A DNA stretch of 64,000 nucleotides from Baylisascaris procyonis (Eukaryota > Nematoda > Chromadorea > Rhabditida > Ascarididae): contig JAZARR010000033.1 of assembly GCA_037389465.1 (NCBI GenBank), positions 1,588,501 through 1,652,500 on the forward strand, written 5' to 3'. Position 1 is the first letter of the stretch, and every line of letters starts with the position of its first letter. The notes under the pieces are model-generated. The model did not search any database. It was not told where the DNA came from and saw only the letters and a program-made list of their open reading frames with translations. The position numbers were made by a program, and so were the translations under genes. Positions 51,501 to 63,970 of the stretch are shown one piece after another.

Positions 51501-54500
51501 AGGAATGTTCTACAAGTGTCTATGGAATATGAGTGTATGCAAGGGCATCAAATTTTTTGTTATCTTCTTCACGCCTTTGTCGTCAAAAATTCGTTCGGTG
51601 TCAAACTCTACTGAATATCTCAGATGCTACTTTCTGGCATGAACTTGGTTGACTTATTTATGGAATTAAGCTTACTACTTTACTTTTCATACTTGTGTAT
51701 TTTACAAGAAAGAATATTGTCCCAGTTCAGTGTCATTCCGTGTAATTGTTTTACACAGCATCAAAGACGAGCATAGTGGGAAAGTTGTTAATTTAGAAGA
51801 GTTGAAAAGTTCTCTTTAAAAAAACAGAAAACAAAACCAACAGGAAGTATTCTTCAGATGGTGTTCTCAGTTTTTCACCGCTCTTGCCTAATGTTTCGTT
51901 GAGACTGCTCGTGCAAAGTTCCGTGTTCCACGAGTTGTTGCATGATTTCCATGGAACCTCAGGCTAAAAAATCTCATGCGGTATTTATAAAACATAATTC
52001 AATATAACTTGTGTAATTTTGATATTTCAGGTCATAAAATTTCTAGAAGAGAATTTCTGATCTGTTCGTTCCACAACAGAGCAAGTTTTTCCTTCCTAAC
52101 ATCTAAATTTTGGTTCAATAACGGTGTATTTAATAAAATGGGACATAATTTTTGTAGTTTTTGCATGCAGTTTATCTGTATTATCACTGGCAGTATATTG
52201 CATCGGTGGAAGTGTTGGAAACAGTTAAGGGGGAGAAAAATTCACCAATTCAGTGGTGGAAGAATTTCTGATGGCTTTTGTAGTGGAATGGCCGCACACC
52301 TAGGTGATTCTGGTTGGGCAGACGGCTGCATATGGTCCATGTGCAATCCGTTTGAAAATTTCTTAGCGTTGCTCCAGCCACAATATTGGTCGAAATGTGG
52401 CTTGGTAGTCGGCGAGATGTTATCATATGCAGAGGGCGGCCTTTTCATCATCGTTGCATAAGTAGCTGCCTATTAGTACTCCATGTCCTGTTCGAACCCC
52501 TGTATGCCTCCCATTATTGTAGATGCAACGCTTTCAATGCATTGTTACACTTTGGATAACGCTCTGTTCTTGCTAATGACGGCCAACCAACATTGTCTTT
52601 TGTATGTTTTTTATTTTTAAGAAAGAAGAAGAAGAAGCAGTTGTGAAGGAACTCACTGCAAAGTTAGGAGGATTTTTCTTCAGAGTTAAGCGCAATTGAA
52701 AGGTGGAGGAAAAGGTACGGGATGGTGCAAGAGAGGGAATTCTGAATTAATGAAGTTTTCTTCCCTTATGTATTCAGGTGTCAAATGCCTTCAATGAAAT
52801 GTGCAGAAATAGAAACGATGAAATGAGTCTTGCAACCTGGAGTGAACTGAAGACAAAGTAGACCGCATGTGCGATAATTGCGTTATAAAAGCACGCAATG
52901 AATGTGCATATGAAGCAAATACCATAGCCAATACCTGCAAAAAAGGAATCGATGTGAAATTAAACTTTTTCATCCTTACCTTTTGTTTCAATATCCACCT
53001 CATTAAATGAATTTCATGCAATCAAAAATCGTCCCACTTCGCACTAGGTTTTTTCGTTGTGTTGAAAATCGACAGTTGCGACTCATTTGCACTCATTTAG
53101 TATTATCGCACAGAGTGGCTGTAATGCGGACCTTGAACATCAATCATTATAAAAAATTCTGCATAGGCAAATATAAAATTCCCGCATCTGTGAGGAAGGG
53201 GAAAGGTAGGGAAGAGGGGAGGGCGATGGTCGTCAACCTGAATCATAATACGCTAGTGTCTGAGAAGATGACCTGCGCAAAGTTTTTCAGCGACACATTG
53301 TCACGAAAGTAATTTCTCAACTGATTGCTTTATGATATGCTTTTACGAAATACTTTGCTGCTTTTTAATTTGAATCCTCAGCGTATTTTCAATGACGGTA
53401 AGCTTCAGTCTCACATGAGCTGTTCAGTGTGTGAAGTATGATGCCGATGCCAGAGAACTATTATATATTTCGACGTCGTTCTATGTTCTGATGGAGCATT
53501 TTGCATAAAACGGTGCCTAAGTAACGGTTCCATGTTCGCTCCTGTTTAGGCCACAGGCTCATAATTTTTTAAAATCACGGCTGTTAAACTCTGTTTTTTT
53601 TTTTTTTTACAAAATAATTGCTAACGCCAATTAACAAAAATATCTCGAAATACCTTTGAACATCGGACAAATTTTCTTCCATATGCTGATGCAGCCTGAC
53701 CGGTGGAACTGGCCAAGTGCTAGCTCCATATAAAACATGGGTAATCCACCGATCAGAAGCATAACGAGGTATGGGATGAGAAAAGCGCCTAAAACATCAG
53801 TTATACAGGCTAACAGATAGAAAAGCACGAGTATGTTATGGCTTAAAGTGCTCTAGCAATTATTATCGTTAAAAGTACTTCAATTAGCATGTTTGTCACC
53901 TCATAACATAACTGCTCAATGAAATTACTATCGCACTGATAGTTGAGGCACTCTCATATGTACTGAGTGAACACTTCCTGAACGGAAATGTACTTTACCG
54001 GTCTCTTCTAAAAACCATCAGGGCATGTGGACGTAAAACCGTTTCGAAGACCATAAAAGACTCCGAATGGTCCGAGTATGGGTGGTTTATTTTGCTTTCA
54101 TTCGTTAACGGATAGCAGGATAACATGGAGGGTACTGGTAAAAAAACAACTGGGGAAACATGCCAGAGAAGTTTCTGTGATCTATACTTTTTACATTCTC
54201 TGATCAGGTCGATAACCGTGCACGTGCTAAAAAAAAAACAATAACACAACGCAAAGAAGGTGCTTGTTTTAATAAAATGCTTTGCATGTACGCATGGTTC
54301 TTATTCACTTACATATGCAGAATGATTACAAAACAAAATTTTCATCAATGAATTTCGTAGCGCATTTATCGTTGTGCAGTGGGCGAGCGGAAATGGCCCT
54401 GAAAATTGACCATACCTGGACATTGACCCCTGTGAACTTTCATCGGCACAAACTTTTCGGTTCGCGATTCGTGAACATTCCAATAGGCGGCAGTGCTTTT

Positions 54501-55225
54501 GTGTTAGTGATACATCACAGTCAGTGCAAAAGTGATGCTCAATTCGCATACATACATATGCTTAGTATAAGGGCGGCCTCACAACCTCATATTTGCAGAA
54601 CTTTCCATGACCACATAAAAGAGCAACACTTAGGTTGAAACAACGTACACACACATCTAACCTCCTCCATGTTTGTAGCAAACAGAAGGAAATCGCCAGA
54701 TGTTACCGAGGTCGACAGCATAACCGATTACGGCGAGCAGAAACTCGATCTTATTGGCCCACTTATCGCGCACAACGCTCGACCGACGTCTCAAAGCAGC
54801 CAGTCGTGACGTTTGCGATGATGGGGACGCATCTCCAACACGAACCGTCGTCTTCAGTGTACCTTTAGTTAAGTATTTACCTTATCTTACTGGCTGGCGC
54901 ACGATCGGAAGTTGAACAGCAATGAGAAACAATTCCTATGGTCTACCACCTCATAATTGAGCAGACTTTCCTTTAGTTCAGTGCATATGACTGACTAAAC
55001 AACCTGAACTGGGTTTATGTGCTTCTTTCCATCTTGAAAATAACAATGAGTTAAGGAACCTGAAATATGATCGACGGAATCCGATTCAGTATCCGCGAGA
55101 GGGGCGATGGTAAGCGTTGGCGATTTGATACAAGACATCGGGCGTTGCTGCAATGGAGAGTATTCGGCCGCACTCGGTAACGGTGATGACGGTACATCTT
55201 CTGAAAATGTTGCTTTCAGAAACAT
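45551..55225 (-). CDS. mod-5: Serotonin transporter, SLC6 family (MOD-5/SERT orthologue), 12 exons
   Basis: Minus-strand exons in order: 55060-55225, 54662-54862, 53654-53788, 52837-52934, 51838-51963, 50917-51060, 50489-50727, 49614-49854, 49006-49137, 47963-48160, 46586-46759, 45551-45703 (TAG). This gives 668 residues, close to MOD-5 and SERT lengths, with 12 membrane helices. TM1 has [13 protein letters not shown] with Asp106, the amine-binding aspartate of monoamine transporters. TM2 onward has [19 protein letters not shown], typical of SERT. Extracellular loop 2 has Cys208/Cys217 and N-glycosylation sequons (Asn209, Asn222). TM6 has [11 protein letters not shown] and TM8 LGIDST for sodium binding. 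SERT proteins couple Na+ and Cl- flow to re-uptake of serotonin at neurons. The exon 5/6 junction is uncertain: 51838/51060 and 51833/51055 both keep frame and length. Intron 8 uses a GC donor. The N-terminus may be longer (see 55349-55427). CAG-GTTTAG at the stop could in principle be another donor. Confidence 0.94.
49138..49613 (-). other. Intron 8 of mod-5 bounded by GC-AG without matching GT: see exon 8/9 junction
   Basis: This span is the sequence between exons 8 and 9. The donor side reads ACG-GCAAGC (GC at 49613-49612) and the acceptor side CCCATTTCAG. No GT lies near the required position, and joining here restores the conserved TM8 sequence [14 protein letters not shown] in phase 0. 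GCAAGC is the standard form of a GC-AG intron donor. Confidence 0.85.
52009..52461 (+). other. Unsupported 150-codon frame antisense within a mod-5 intron
   Basis: This open frame lies opposite the transporter, inside its intron 51964-52836. Its second half is rich in Trp, Cys and Gly and the DNA is locally less AT-rich than the intron around it. A minus-strand frame also overlaps it (52242-52451). I recognise no domain on either strand. It may be remnant of an inserted element rather than a gene. Confidence 0.2.
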
Positions 55226-55348
55226 TGTTTTGTGCTGAGGAAGCAGCCAATTTTTCACGTGGACAGGTTGACGGGGTCTTACACTGCGCACAGCATTACT
55301 GCCTAATAAAATAGGCAAACTATGGATACTAATTCGAAATCGACTTAC

Positions 55349-55427
55349 AATTAAACACTCCTTTTTTCCTTCGTACTTCACTGAAATTTCTTGTATACGT
55401 GTAGAAAGGTGCAGTCTTCTTGTGCAT
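55349..55427 (-). CDS. Possible alternative first exon of mod-5
   Basis: An ATG at 55427-55425 opens 26 codons that end at a strong donor (GTAAGTC, 55348-55342). A 46-base intron with acceptor TTTTATTAG would join it to 55302, and the frame from there runs without a stop through the Met at 55225 into exon 1 of the transporter. This would give an N-terminal tail about 52 residues longer and basic. Introns of this size are common in nematodes. The simpler model starts at Met 55225; the sequence alone does not decide, and both may exist. Confidence 0.4.
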
Positions 55428-57684
55428 GTTGTTGAGCAAAATACGTTTGCACTCGTACAAGAAGGCAGTAATGTTAACAAAAGCCTAGATTGAAACATAC
55501 GAAACGGGTTTGTTATAATGGCTCGCTAGAAACGAACAGTCAAAAGTCAAAGATGTTCGTTTAGAAAGAGACCTGGCAGCTGTTTCAAACTTCTTATGGA
55601 TTGCTATGAAAAGCGTGGCGTTTCGCCATTGTGTTGGGAAATACTTAGAGTTCATCACATTGCGTTTGGCAATATTTTTTTGACCGTCCTTATACTAAAT
55701 TGGCCACCCAAAGCTGTCCTTCGTGCTAAAACATCGATATCAAAAAGTGGCGCTTCGAAAGGTGCTGAAATATACTGCTCTGAGTTTTGGCAGCATTTCC
55801 GCTTGTTTTATGCGGTATAAAAGTTAATTCCTTTGGTGGGGGTCTGTACTTTGAATACTTCATTAATGCGAATTTTGCAGTTTGCGCTTCGGAAACTCAA
55901 GCTGATCAAAACGCTCATTATTAAATTTGCCCCAGGGAAATTTTCATTTACGCCCCTCTATTTTGAAGATTTTTATCTTCAGCGTAGTTTAGATGTTGTT
56001 TGGCTAAATTTTATGACTATCAGACCAGGGCCTTAAACTTTGGAAAGTATATGTTTTTCTTGGACACACCTAAAATGCCACACCTAAAACAGTCGACATC
56101 TTGAATCTTTCCAAACGTTTCATTCTTTGGTTCTTCTCCACTGAGAACCTCCCAAACCCCTCCCCACCTAAATCTCCTTCTGTAGGACTTTTATGGCTCT
56201 TAGAAATTTTAAAAACTTTAAGAATTTTCTATGTATTAAACGAACAAAAATATGTGGCGTTTATTAAGGGTTGCTTGAAATTGCAGTCATCTAAAAATTA
56301 AACAATCAAAGTGACTACCTTACCGCTATGATCAATTGGCTGAATTTTAAAGCCATCAGATAGAGTAAGGGTTCTTCATTCCATTACACATCTCCCTCGA
56401 CTCTTGGTGGCAAAATTTCAATTTAGTGTTTGCATTTGTGAATGGAGTTTGAGGTTCCCACTGACACATATGCACAGACATACATCACCACACAATGTTG
56501 ACTCTATGAATAGGTTGTTTTGCGAAAGAATAAGTAACATGAAAAGGAGATAGAAGATTGGCTGAGATTCGTAGTAACTTGAAATGTTGGCGTCGGTAGA
56601 TAGAGGGTCACCTTGAGAGGGCAGCCACTCTCAGTAAGATCCATTTCAAGCATTACTTTAGATTATACCGATTATTTTGTAAGGCGTTCGTGATGAAGGA
56701 GGACAGTGCTCTGCGCTGTTGATTGATCGTAGCGTGCCAAAGTTTTGTTGATCGAAATGTTTTATTGCTGGGCACAGACTGATTACGCCTTTCATATCCC
56801 TCTCATATGGACGCGGCTCCAGCCAGGTGGATATGAACGTTATCGTTGTGAATATTACATGAAGATGATGCTATGGCGCATTCTCCGTTGTTTGTTCACC
56901 TTCACTAATTGGGTTCGTGAACAAACGTCCGCACACAAAATGCTCGCTCCTTCCTCATGTTCCACGTTCATTCACTGATGCGCATTGAAGCAACGAACTC
57001 ATGCACATCATCCAATCCTACCACATAGAATGTTTCCATTTGGAAGTCACATTAACGTCAAGAAATAGCCTTTTGCTGCATTTCATCAATCAGCGTTTAG
57101 CGGTGAAAAATCCTTGATGATTTCTGATGTCTATCTGACCTTTGAAAACGGATTCTTCTTGGGTGGCAGTTGGCTCGCTGATGGATTATCTATGATAGAT
57201 TAAATCGAAGACATTTGCATGAATGATCTTATTCAATATGGCTTGCAGATGTAATTGATTAAGAAACTGGACCGTAATCTGTCACAGACAATGCTCATTG
57301 TTCGAACTTTCCTTCTCCGGTTATTCGATATGCATTTGTATTCTTTATGCTAACGCACCCATCTAGAGCTACTAGCCATTAAGAAACACGACATCATCAA
57401 ACATGCTAGAAATGGACGAAATTCCACAGAAGCAGAGAAAATGCGCCATTGTTGAACAAGTGGGTAACTACTGTGCGCAAAGTGATACAAGAATGGCTGT
57501 AACGACCCGATGTAACGAATGTCGGGCCACCAGTTTCTTGTCGAGCATCCTGATAAAACCAAACACCTTTGGGAACAAGGAAACAACGAACACCTCCAAT
57601 GAGTGAATGAATAGACACTGAACCTGAGTGGGCAATAACAGTTCTTATATATCCTGCTCACAGTATCAAAGCTACACATGCAAG
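55428..57684. other. Upstream region of mod-5, no gene recognised
   Basis: This contains the promoter of the transporter gene. No core element is clear. A 10-bp inverted repeat GTTTGTTCAC/GTGAACAAAC (56890-56899 and 56917-56926) resembles paired forkhead-type sites. Frames at 57350-57691 (-) and 57403-57606 (+) overlap each other and carry no known domain. Confidence 0.35.
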
Positions 57685-57772
57685 AGCACACTGTTCTATG
57701 GTCACAGTGAAACTGCTATATAATCACGGTCGAGCTGCTCTGCCATCATAGTCGAGCTGCTCTACGATCAAA
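57685..57772. repeat. 22-bp tandem repeat, about four degenerate copies
   Basis: Units begin at 57685, 57707, 57729 and 57751. The last two share GTCGAGCTGCTCT exactly, and the earlier two are progressively diverged but keep the spacing. A 22-base period equals about two helical turns, so identical motifs would face the same side of the DNA. Confidence 0.7.
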
Positions 57773-60700
57773 ATCGTTACAGGGCGATAATGAGAGAGCT
57801 TCATCTTGTTCGTTGCGCTTTTCTTTTACCATTTCAATTCATTGTTTTAGTTGCTGTCTTTTCATTCGTCCTATAGTAACATATTTTTTCAGCAGTATTT
57901 GTTTGACATTTTCTCTATTAGTAATCTTTTTGCATATCTCATATGATATTTTTCTTGTTTCACGAGTCATTTCTGAATATCAGAGTAGACTAATATAGCA
58001 AACACAACGCAGTCTTTTAACTTCAACCAGACATCCGTTTTAGCAACAATCTCGTGACCACAGACAGAAAATTACTCTTTTAGGAGCTACAGATTGATTA
58101 GAGAACTTCGTTTGGCTTTCACGCTTTTAAAAGCTTTCTTCAGATTTTAGATCAGTCTTGCACTCAGTTGATTCTTCTTTTAAGATATCGGTGTTTGAAT
58201 TTTCCGTTCTCTTCTCGAACCGAGATCCTGGTCATGGTGGTTACGGTATTAGTTGGTAACGGATACTTGAACTTCATAGAGTGTAGTAAAATATTGGTTT
58301 TCAGAAGGAATATTACAGGTAAACGTTTTTCATCCCACTGAGTATAGCGATGAATTTTTAAGAAAGGCGGTTGTGACCGCCATATGTGGTAACGGTAAAA
58401 GCAACCTTTGCTTCTGTTGTTGGCAGTTTGGGCGAGCGCTTTGCCGTTCATCTGTAGTATGGCTTTATGAGCGCACGGCGAGACAGATACCGAAATTGCC
58501 CCGTAGTCCGACATTTCGCTGGCGCGATTGCTCTTTTCTGCAACTGCCAAAAAAGGTTTAAACGAACTGACCGTCGATTATCATAACGTAGCACCCTTCT
58601 AGAACTTCCTGCTGTTGCACCACCTCCCCACCTCCACCTCCCAAATCTCTGTTGATTTCCGGAATGATTATTATTCGTTAATGGAATAGTGCCTCAAAAC
58701 TTCAAAAACACCGTTGTTAATAACAAAAATCTGTCAACGCAAGGCGTTATGTGTTAGCAAAGCGCATACTGTATTTGACTCCAAATAATTAGTGGCTGAG
58801 GAATTTCCGGCAACAGCGATATAATAACTGACCATTTGGATGGCGCAGAGAGCACCCCTATAGAGTAACACTGCTAGTCATCGCATAGTACTCAATGAAA
58901 ACATTGTTTCTGTAGGCACGAATGTGTGTAGGTGGCACAGGTGAAGAGCTACACGATGTGATGGTGACGTACGTAAAGATTTGGCATCACATATATAGAA
59001 TTCGGTTATAGCATATGTGCATTTCACAGAGCAAGTAGAGGGCGAAGAGCAACATGAAACTAACTGCTTTGTAGCCAAATGTGGCTTTAGTGAATTATAA
59101 GCCAAGAATCAGTGCTCCTTAGTTTTGATGATAACATTTAGATATGTCGTTCATCGATATTTTAATTCAATTCCTCATTTCACTCAAAACTCTTCTTATC
59201 CATAGAACTGCTGTCAGATTTACAAATCGACCAAATCATTTACTAATTTCGGAGCTAATTAATTGATTCCTTCTGATTCTCTGCAAGAAGTTGACGAATT
59301 CGGCTTCTGCGAGTTACAACCAATATTCACTATATCGAACAAAATTTTTCAGAAAAGTAGGCAAAGAGGCAATATTGACGATACTCCAATATAAAATAAT
59401 GGCAAAGAATATTCTTGATACAGGATAACAGAACTATCGGGACAATGATGGCCTTCTATTTTTCTCGATTAAATATGGAAATGCGCCAGTTAAACGATAT
59501 CACTTGAGTGTTTCGTTAGTTATAAACTGATCATATCAATTTAATCAGTCATCGCGAAAAACAACCAAATCATTTAAGCGGTTAAAGAACTTCGAAAAAA
59601 GCAAGGCAAATCGGTTAAGCATATGAGGTGTTCTTTTGAAGCTGCTTTTTTAAACTCCTTTAATATAGGAATGGCCAAATCTGGTACCACTTGTGAATAG
59701 CTTCTTGGGTACTTTCTTCTAATGTCTATACAATTTAAACCGACGCTCTGCTGAGTATATCTTCGGTTTTTGCAAGGACAGATTTGGTTACTTGGTTTGC
59801 GAGCAAGCTGAAATTTAAATGGAATGTAATCAGCTGACGAATCGAGCCGAAGGATGAGATGTTACCACCGCGGTCTTATTGCAAGTGAAAAGATAACTGA
59901 ACTGAATAAGAAATGTAATTAATGATCGCTCACAGATTACGTATGAAATTCAGAAAAATCGGGTCAAATTTTCCTCTACTCTGTAAGCCACCTTTTACAC
60001 CAAAATCTATTAAACAGCAAAACTGTTACACTAAACATCAAAACCTATTAAAGAGAACAACTGCGTAGAAGAGGTGAGTGCACATTACAGAGGTAATGAA
60101 GCTGGGTAGAAAGCTGCAAATAGTACATGTAAAAGTTAGGAAGGTGTGCACTCTGCTGCAATTTTTATGCAGCGTGCGTATGGACAGATGAAGAAACAAG
60201 AATGAAAATGCATTTGCATTGTAGAGATGGTGAATATTGAAGAGGGATATTGTTGATTCAAATGCTGATCAAGCACAATTTTTCTTCTAGCTTGGAAACG
60301 ACGGTGCATAACAACGGCGTTAAAATTCACACGGATTCAAATGAAAGCTTTATATCTTGCTGATCGTTGATTGAGTGTAACGTTGAACATTTTGTGAATG
60401 AGGATAAACAGCAAGAAAAACCTATACTTAGGCAGTAAACACGGAACTTACTTAAATCTTCCCGATTTAATTTTTCACTTCATACACTAATGGACGTTCT
60501 TAAGTAAAAAGGAAGTGTTTTTCATTAATCATAACAGCATTACTTTGCTGTAGTGAAATTTGTTGTATGTTGTAAATCAATTATTTCATCTAATTTCAGA
60601 GTGATTGCTTAGGGGGATTGCTTTTCTTTTGAAACCGAAAAATGACAATGTCTTTAACAGGAAGATTATTCTAAATATTGAGACAAATGATTGATTTTTT

Positions 60701-63700
60701 TTCTTTATCGCTGAACATTTACTCAGCTATTTAAGACTTCAAAATGTGGTGCAATATTATCATAGAATGACTATTATCTAAACGATATGCGGACAGCACA
60801 ATTCCTCTTCTATCGAGCGATAACATATAGCCAACTGAGTTTGCTTCTCCTCTGCGATATTTCTATGATGACCTTAGTTTCTCAGAAGTAAGAATGCTTT
60901 CTTTCAGTTGTCAATGAGATAAAAATTTGCTTTAATTCCTCGTCACTTAATCATATAGTTCTGACTAATTTGCATTATCTATTACTCCTTCGTCACTACT
61001 ATTGTCTTATACTACAGTTATGAGTGCATTGATCGCTCATTGGGAACAGCCGGGGATATGGCGCCCTATACCAACCACCAATTATTCCTCGTTTGAATAA
61101 CTTGAGCTTTTGGTTGTTGCCTACTGCTATGTTTTTGATTTTGGATGCTTGTTTTGTGGATATGGATTGTGGTATTAGTTGGACTGCTTGTCCTCCTTTC
61201 AGTAAAACTTTTCATCAGTTTGGTTTTCTTCGTGAAATTTTAACCGCTTAAACTGCTTTGGTTTCTTTTCATGGAACCTATGACCGGCACAAGTGATTTG
61301 ATTAATTTACAAAGGGCGTCAAGATTGATTTAAAAGATTGCGTACTAAAATGTTTCAAACATTTGGATATTTCTCTCAAAATTCGGATAATTGAGTTACA
61401 ATCGAAACTGCTGAAGGTGTCACTAAACCAATAAATTTTAGTAAACTTTTGATAAATCATTTAAGCACGTTGAATTTCGTGCAAAAATCTCGGACCTTTC
61501 CTAATGCTGTTACATGTAGAAATCTTCTTATGTGTCCATCGGTAAACCACTCCTCGGGCACGAGGGCTTATGCAGATTTACTTACGTATTGAACTGGAAT
61601 TCGCCAAGTTGAGCGTTCGCTTAGTTGGTAGGCCATTCAAATATAATACCTAATTGCGTCGTCCATATCTCTGTACGGATTAACGGGTAAACGCGAACTC
61701 ATGTGCAAAATCATTTCGACAATCCATTGGAGTCCATCGGATCAAATGCATTTAGACACGCAGCCTAACCATTCATTAACATCTCTTGTTTCTGACTCGT
61801 ATATTATTCACCGGAGGATTTTGTCCTTCTTGCCACTTTGATTGGAGAAGGGGAGAGAGGGGCTGGAAAATACTTAAAATATCCTAAGACATCCGTCGTA
61901 TTTCGTCAGAGCGTTTTTTGAGCAAGTGATTTCTCGTGATTAGTTTGAATTTTTCTTTACTCGATGCATATCACAGAATTTTTATAGTTTGAACGTAGAT
62001 CTAAATTCGAAATGGCCCTCGAAGCAGTGCTTCTTGCACAACGTGCTCCCTCTTCACTGTTTTGATCAAAATACATATCGGCCCTCAGGTAGCAAAAGAA
62101 AACTCCACTTTTGTTATTACCCCCACTTCTATATCAGAAGTAACCAGTTGCATGTCACAGCTATTGAAAAACTTAACAAGGTTGGCTAGGGATGACAATA
62201 CGTGACCATCAAACTATTTTCTTAGTTTACGCATTGCCTCTTTAAAGCACGCATCATTTCTCTGATAACTCAGGCAGGGGAAATATGGTCACATTTTTTT
62301 CGAACATCCGTTACAAACTTTCATCTCTACGAATCGCTTTCCAAGACAGCGAATTCAACAGAGCGGGAATTTTTGTAGGTAAAATGGGCAAAACAAGCGG
62401 AAAATTTCTGCTCTAAAGCTGACGAAGGTGCTTAAGAGCCAGTGGTGATTTAGCCCCAGGATTCCTCAATCCATATATGAAATATTCAAGTAAAGAGGGA
62501 ATTCAGGGTTTCATGAGTTCATCTTCCATGCGAACCAAACTTTTAGCACGCAATCGTCTGTTGGGCACAACAGCGAACGGCGATGCCCATATCCATTCAT
62601 TTTGGGACAAAAGTAAAAGCAGCCATCTACATATCGTGCCAAAATCGAATACCCATTTTACCCAGCTCTGTTAGCAAGTAATTTTTCATTCCGCAGATTT
62701 TTAGACTTCTTTCCGCTTGCCTCATAAATTTTTATGATTTGCTACATTGTTTTTCTAAAAACTGCGGCTTTTTCCAGAAAGAAAATCTATACTCGATCAT
62801 AATCCCTTCAGTGATGAGCTCATAGGTACCGCAGTGGTTGGCTATAGGAATTGATGCGCGCAGAAAAGCAGTATTTTGCGAAGTGAGACATTGTCATCTA
62901 ATACCAAATGGCTGCAATAAGCCTTTTGCCAACTACTGAGAGTGCCCAACGAATCTTGCAGAACTCTAAACAAACTTTTCTTTACGATGGAGCAAAATTA
63001 TTATAAAAGGTGACTTCAAATGCGGTCATCAAAACGATTCGACTCGAAATATCATCGAAGTGAAAACGAGTACGTTAAACACCACGACAGTGAAAAATTC
63101 ATCGGCGTCACTACATTTTTTCTGTTTTATATCTACAAACTGTTTTCATATGCGTTCCATCCACCGTATTTCGCCTTGCCTTACTGCGCTCCCTACCTAC
63201 AGATAAGCAGTCGACAGTTGAAAATGAAATAAACATGTGAGCGGTTAGCAGTCAATAAACAAGCAGATATAAAAGCACGCAGGATGAATAACACTGCAGA
63301 TATGCCTAACGCTTACATAGATTTCTTGACAGGACACTTGCGCCACGGCTATATGTTCTCAAATCAGGCAACTGCCTCAAGTAGCACAAATTTTAAACGG
63401 TTGTTAGGCGTTTTGGGTGGCAGTCGTTCGTAGACAATATAAGGCGTAGTAATCGTGTGTGCAGCAGCGCTGGCTTTGTTTAGTGTGCTAACGAGAAATT
63501 CTCTCCGGTTACATCATTCGTTCGTTAAGGAAGCTTCAGGTTTTACATAACCTTATCGGCTGTCTGCCGATACGTGGGACCTGTCCGAACTGGCATTTCA
63601 CACGCAGGTGCATAAATATTTTGAGGCATACCACCTGTGATGAGATATTCCATCTTTGCCATATTTTCGATTGCATTATTCACGTAGCATGAGGAAAAGT

Positions 63701-63967
63701 ACTTTCCCTACTTCCCAGCATCATGCCCTGCTGAAAATTTCAATAGGTCTTCACAATGATTCAAGGTCATCATTATTAAGGTGCTACATCCGGTTCTTTT
63801 TCAATATTAGTAGGCCAGTAGGGAATTCTTAGTGGAATGCTAATTCAGCGAGTTTCTACTCATTTCTGTGAAAGAAATATTCTGTCTAATTTTTATATAT
63901 ATTATAGCAGTCGGAAACAAAGAAAAAGCGAGAAACAAGAGCAACAATTTCATGATAAGTAACGATC

Positions 63968-63970
<3 letters not shown>
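57773..63970. other. Intergenic, no gene recognised
   Basis: The longest frame is a 128-codon minus-strand frame at 58164-58550, lying over a locally GC-richer block (58370-58555) with a short palindrome GGCGGTTGTGACCGCC at 58366-58381. I recognise no domain in it. The rest, especially 59100-62000, is AT-rich with only short frames. Octamers (ATTTGCAT) occur at 60212 and 60968. Confidence 0.4.

Noticed and set aside
52480..52510. GTTCGAACCC, similar to the B box of a tRNA gene.
   Set aside because: No A box or cloverleaf can be formed at the right distance on either strand.
58164..58550. 128-codon minus-strand frame in a GC-richer block upstream of mod-5.
   Set aside because: No recognisable domain, splice partner or conserved motif; kept only as a note in the intergenic entry.
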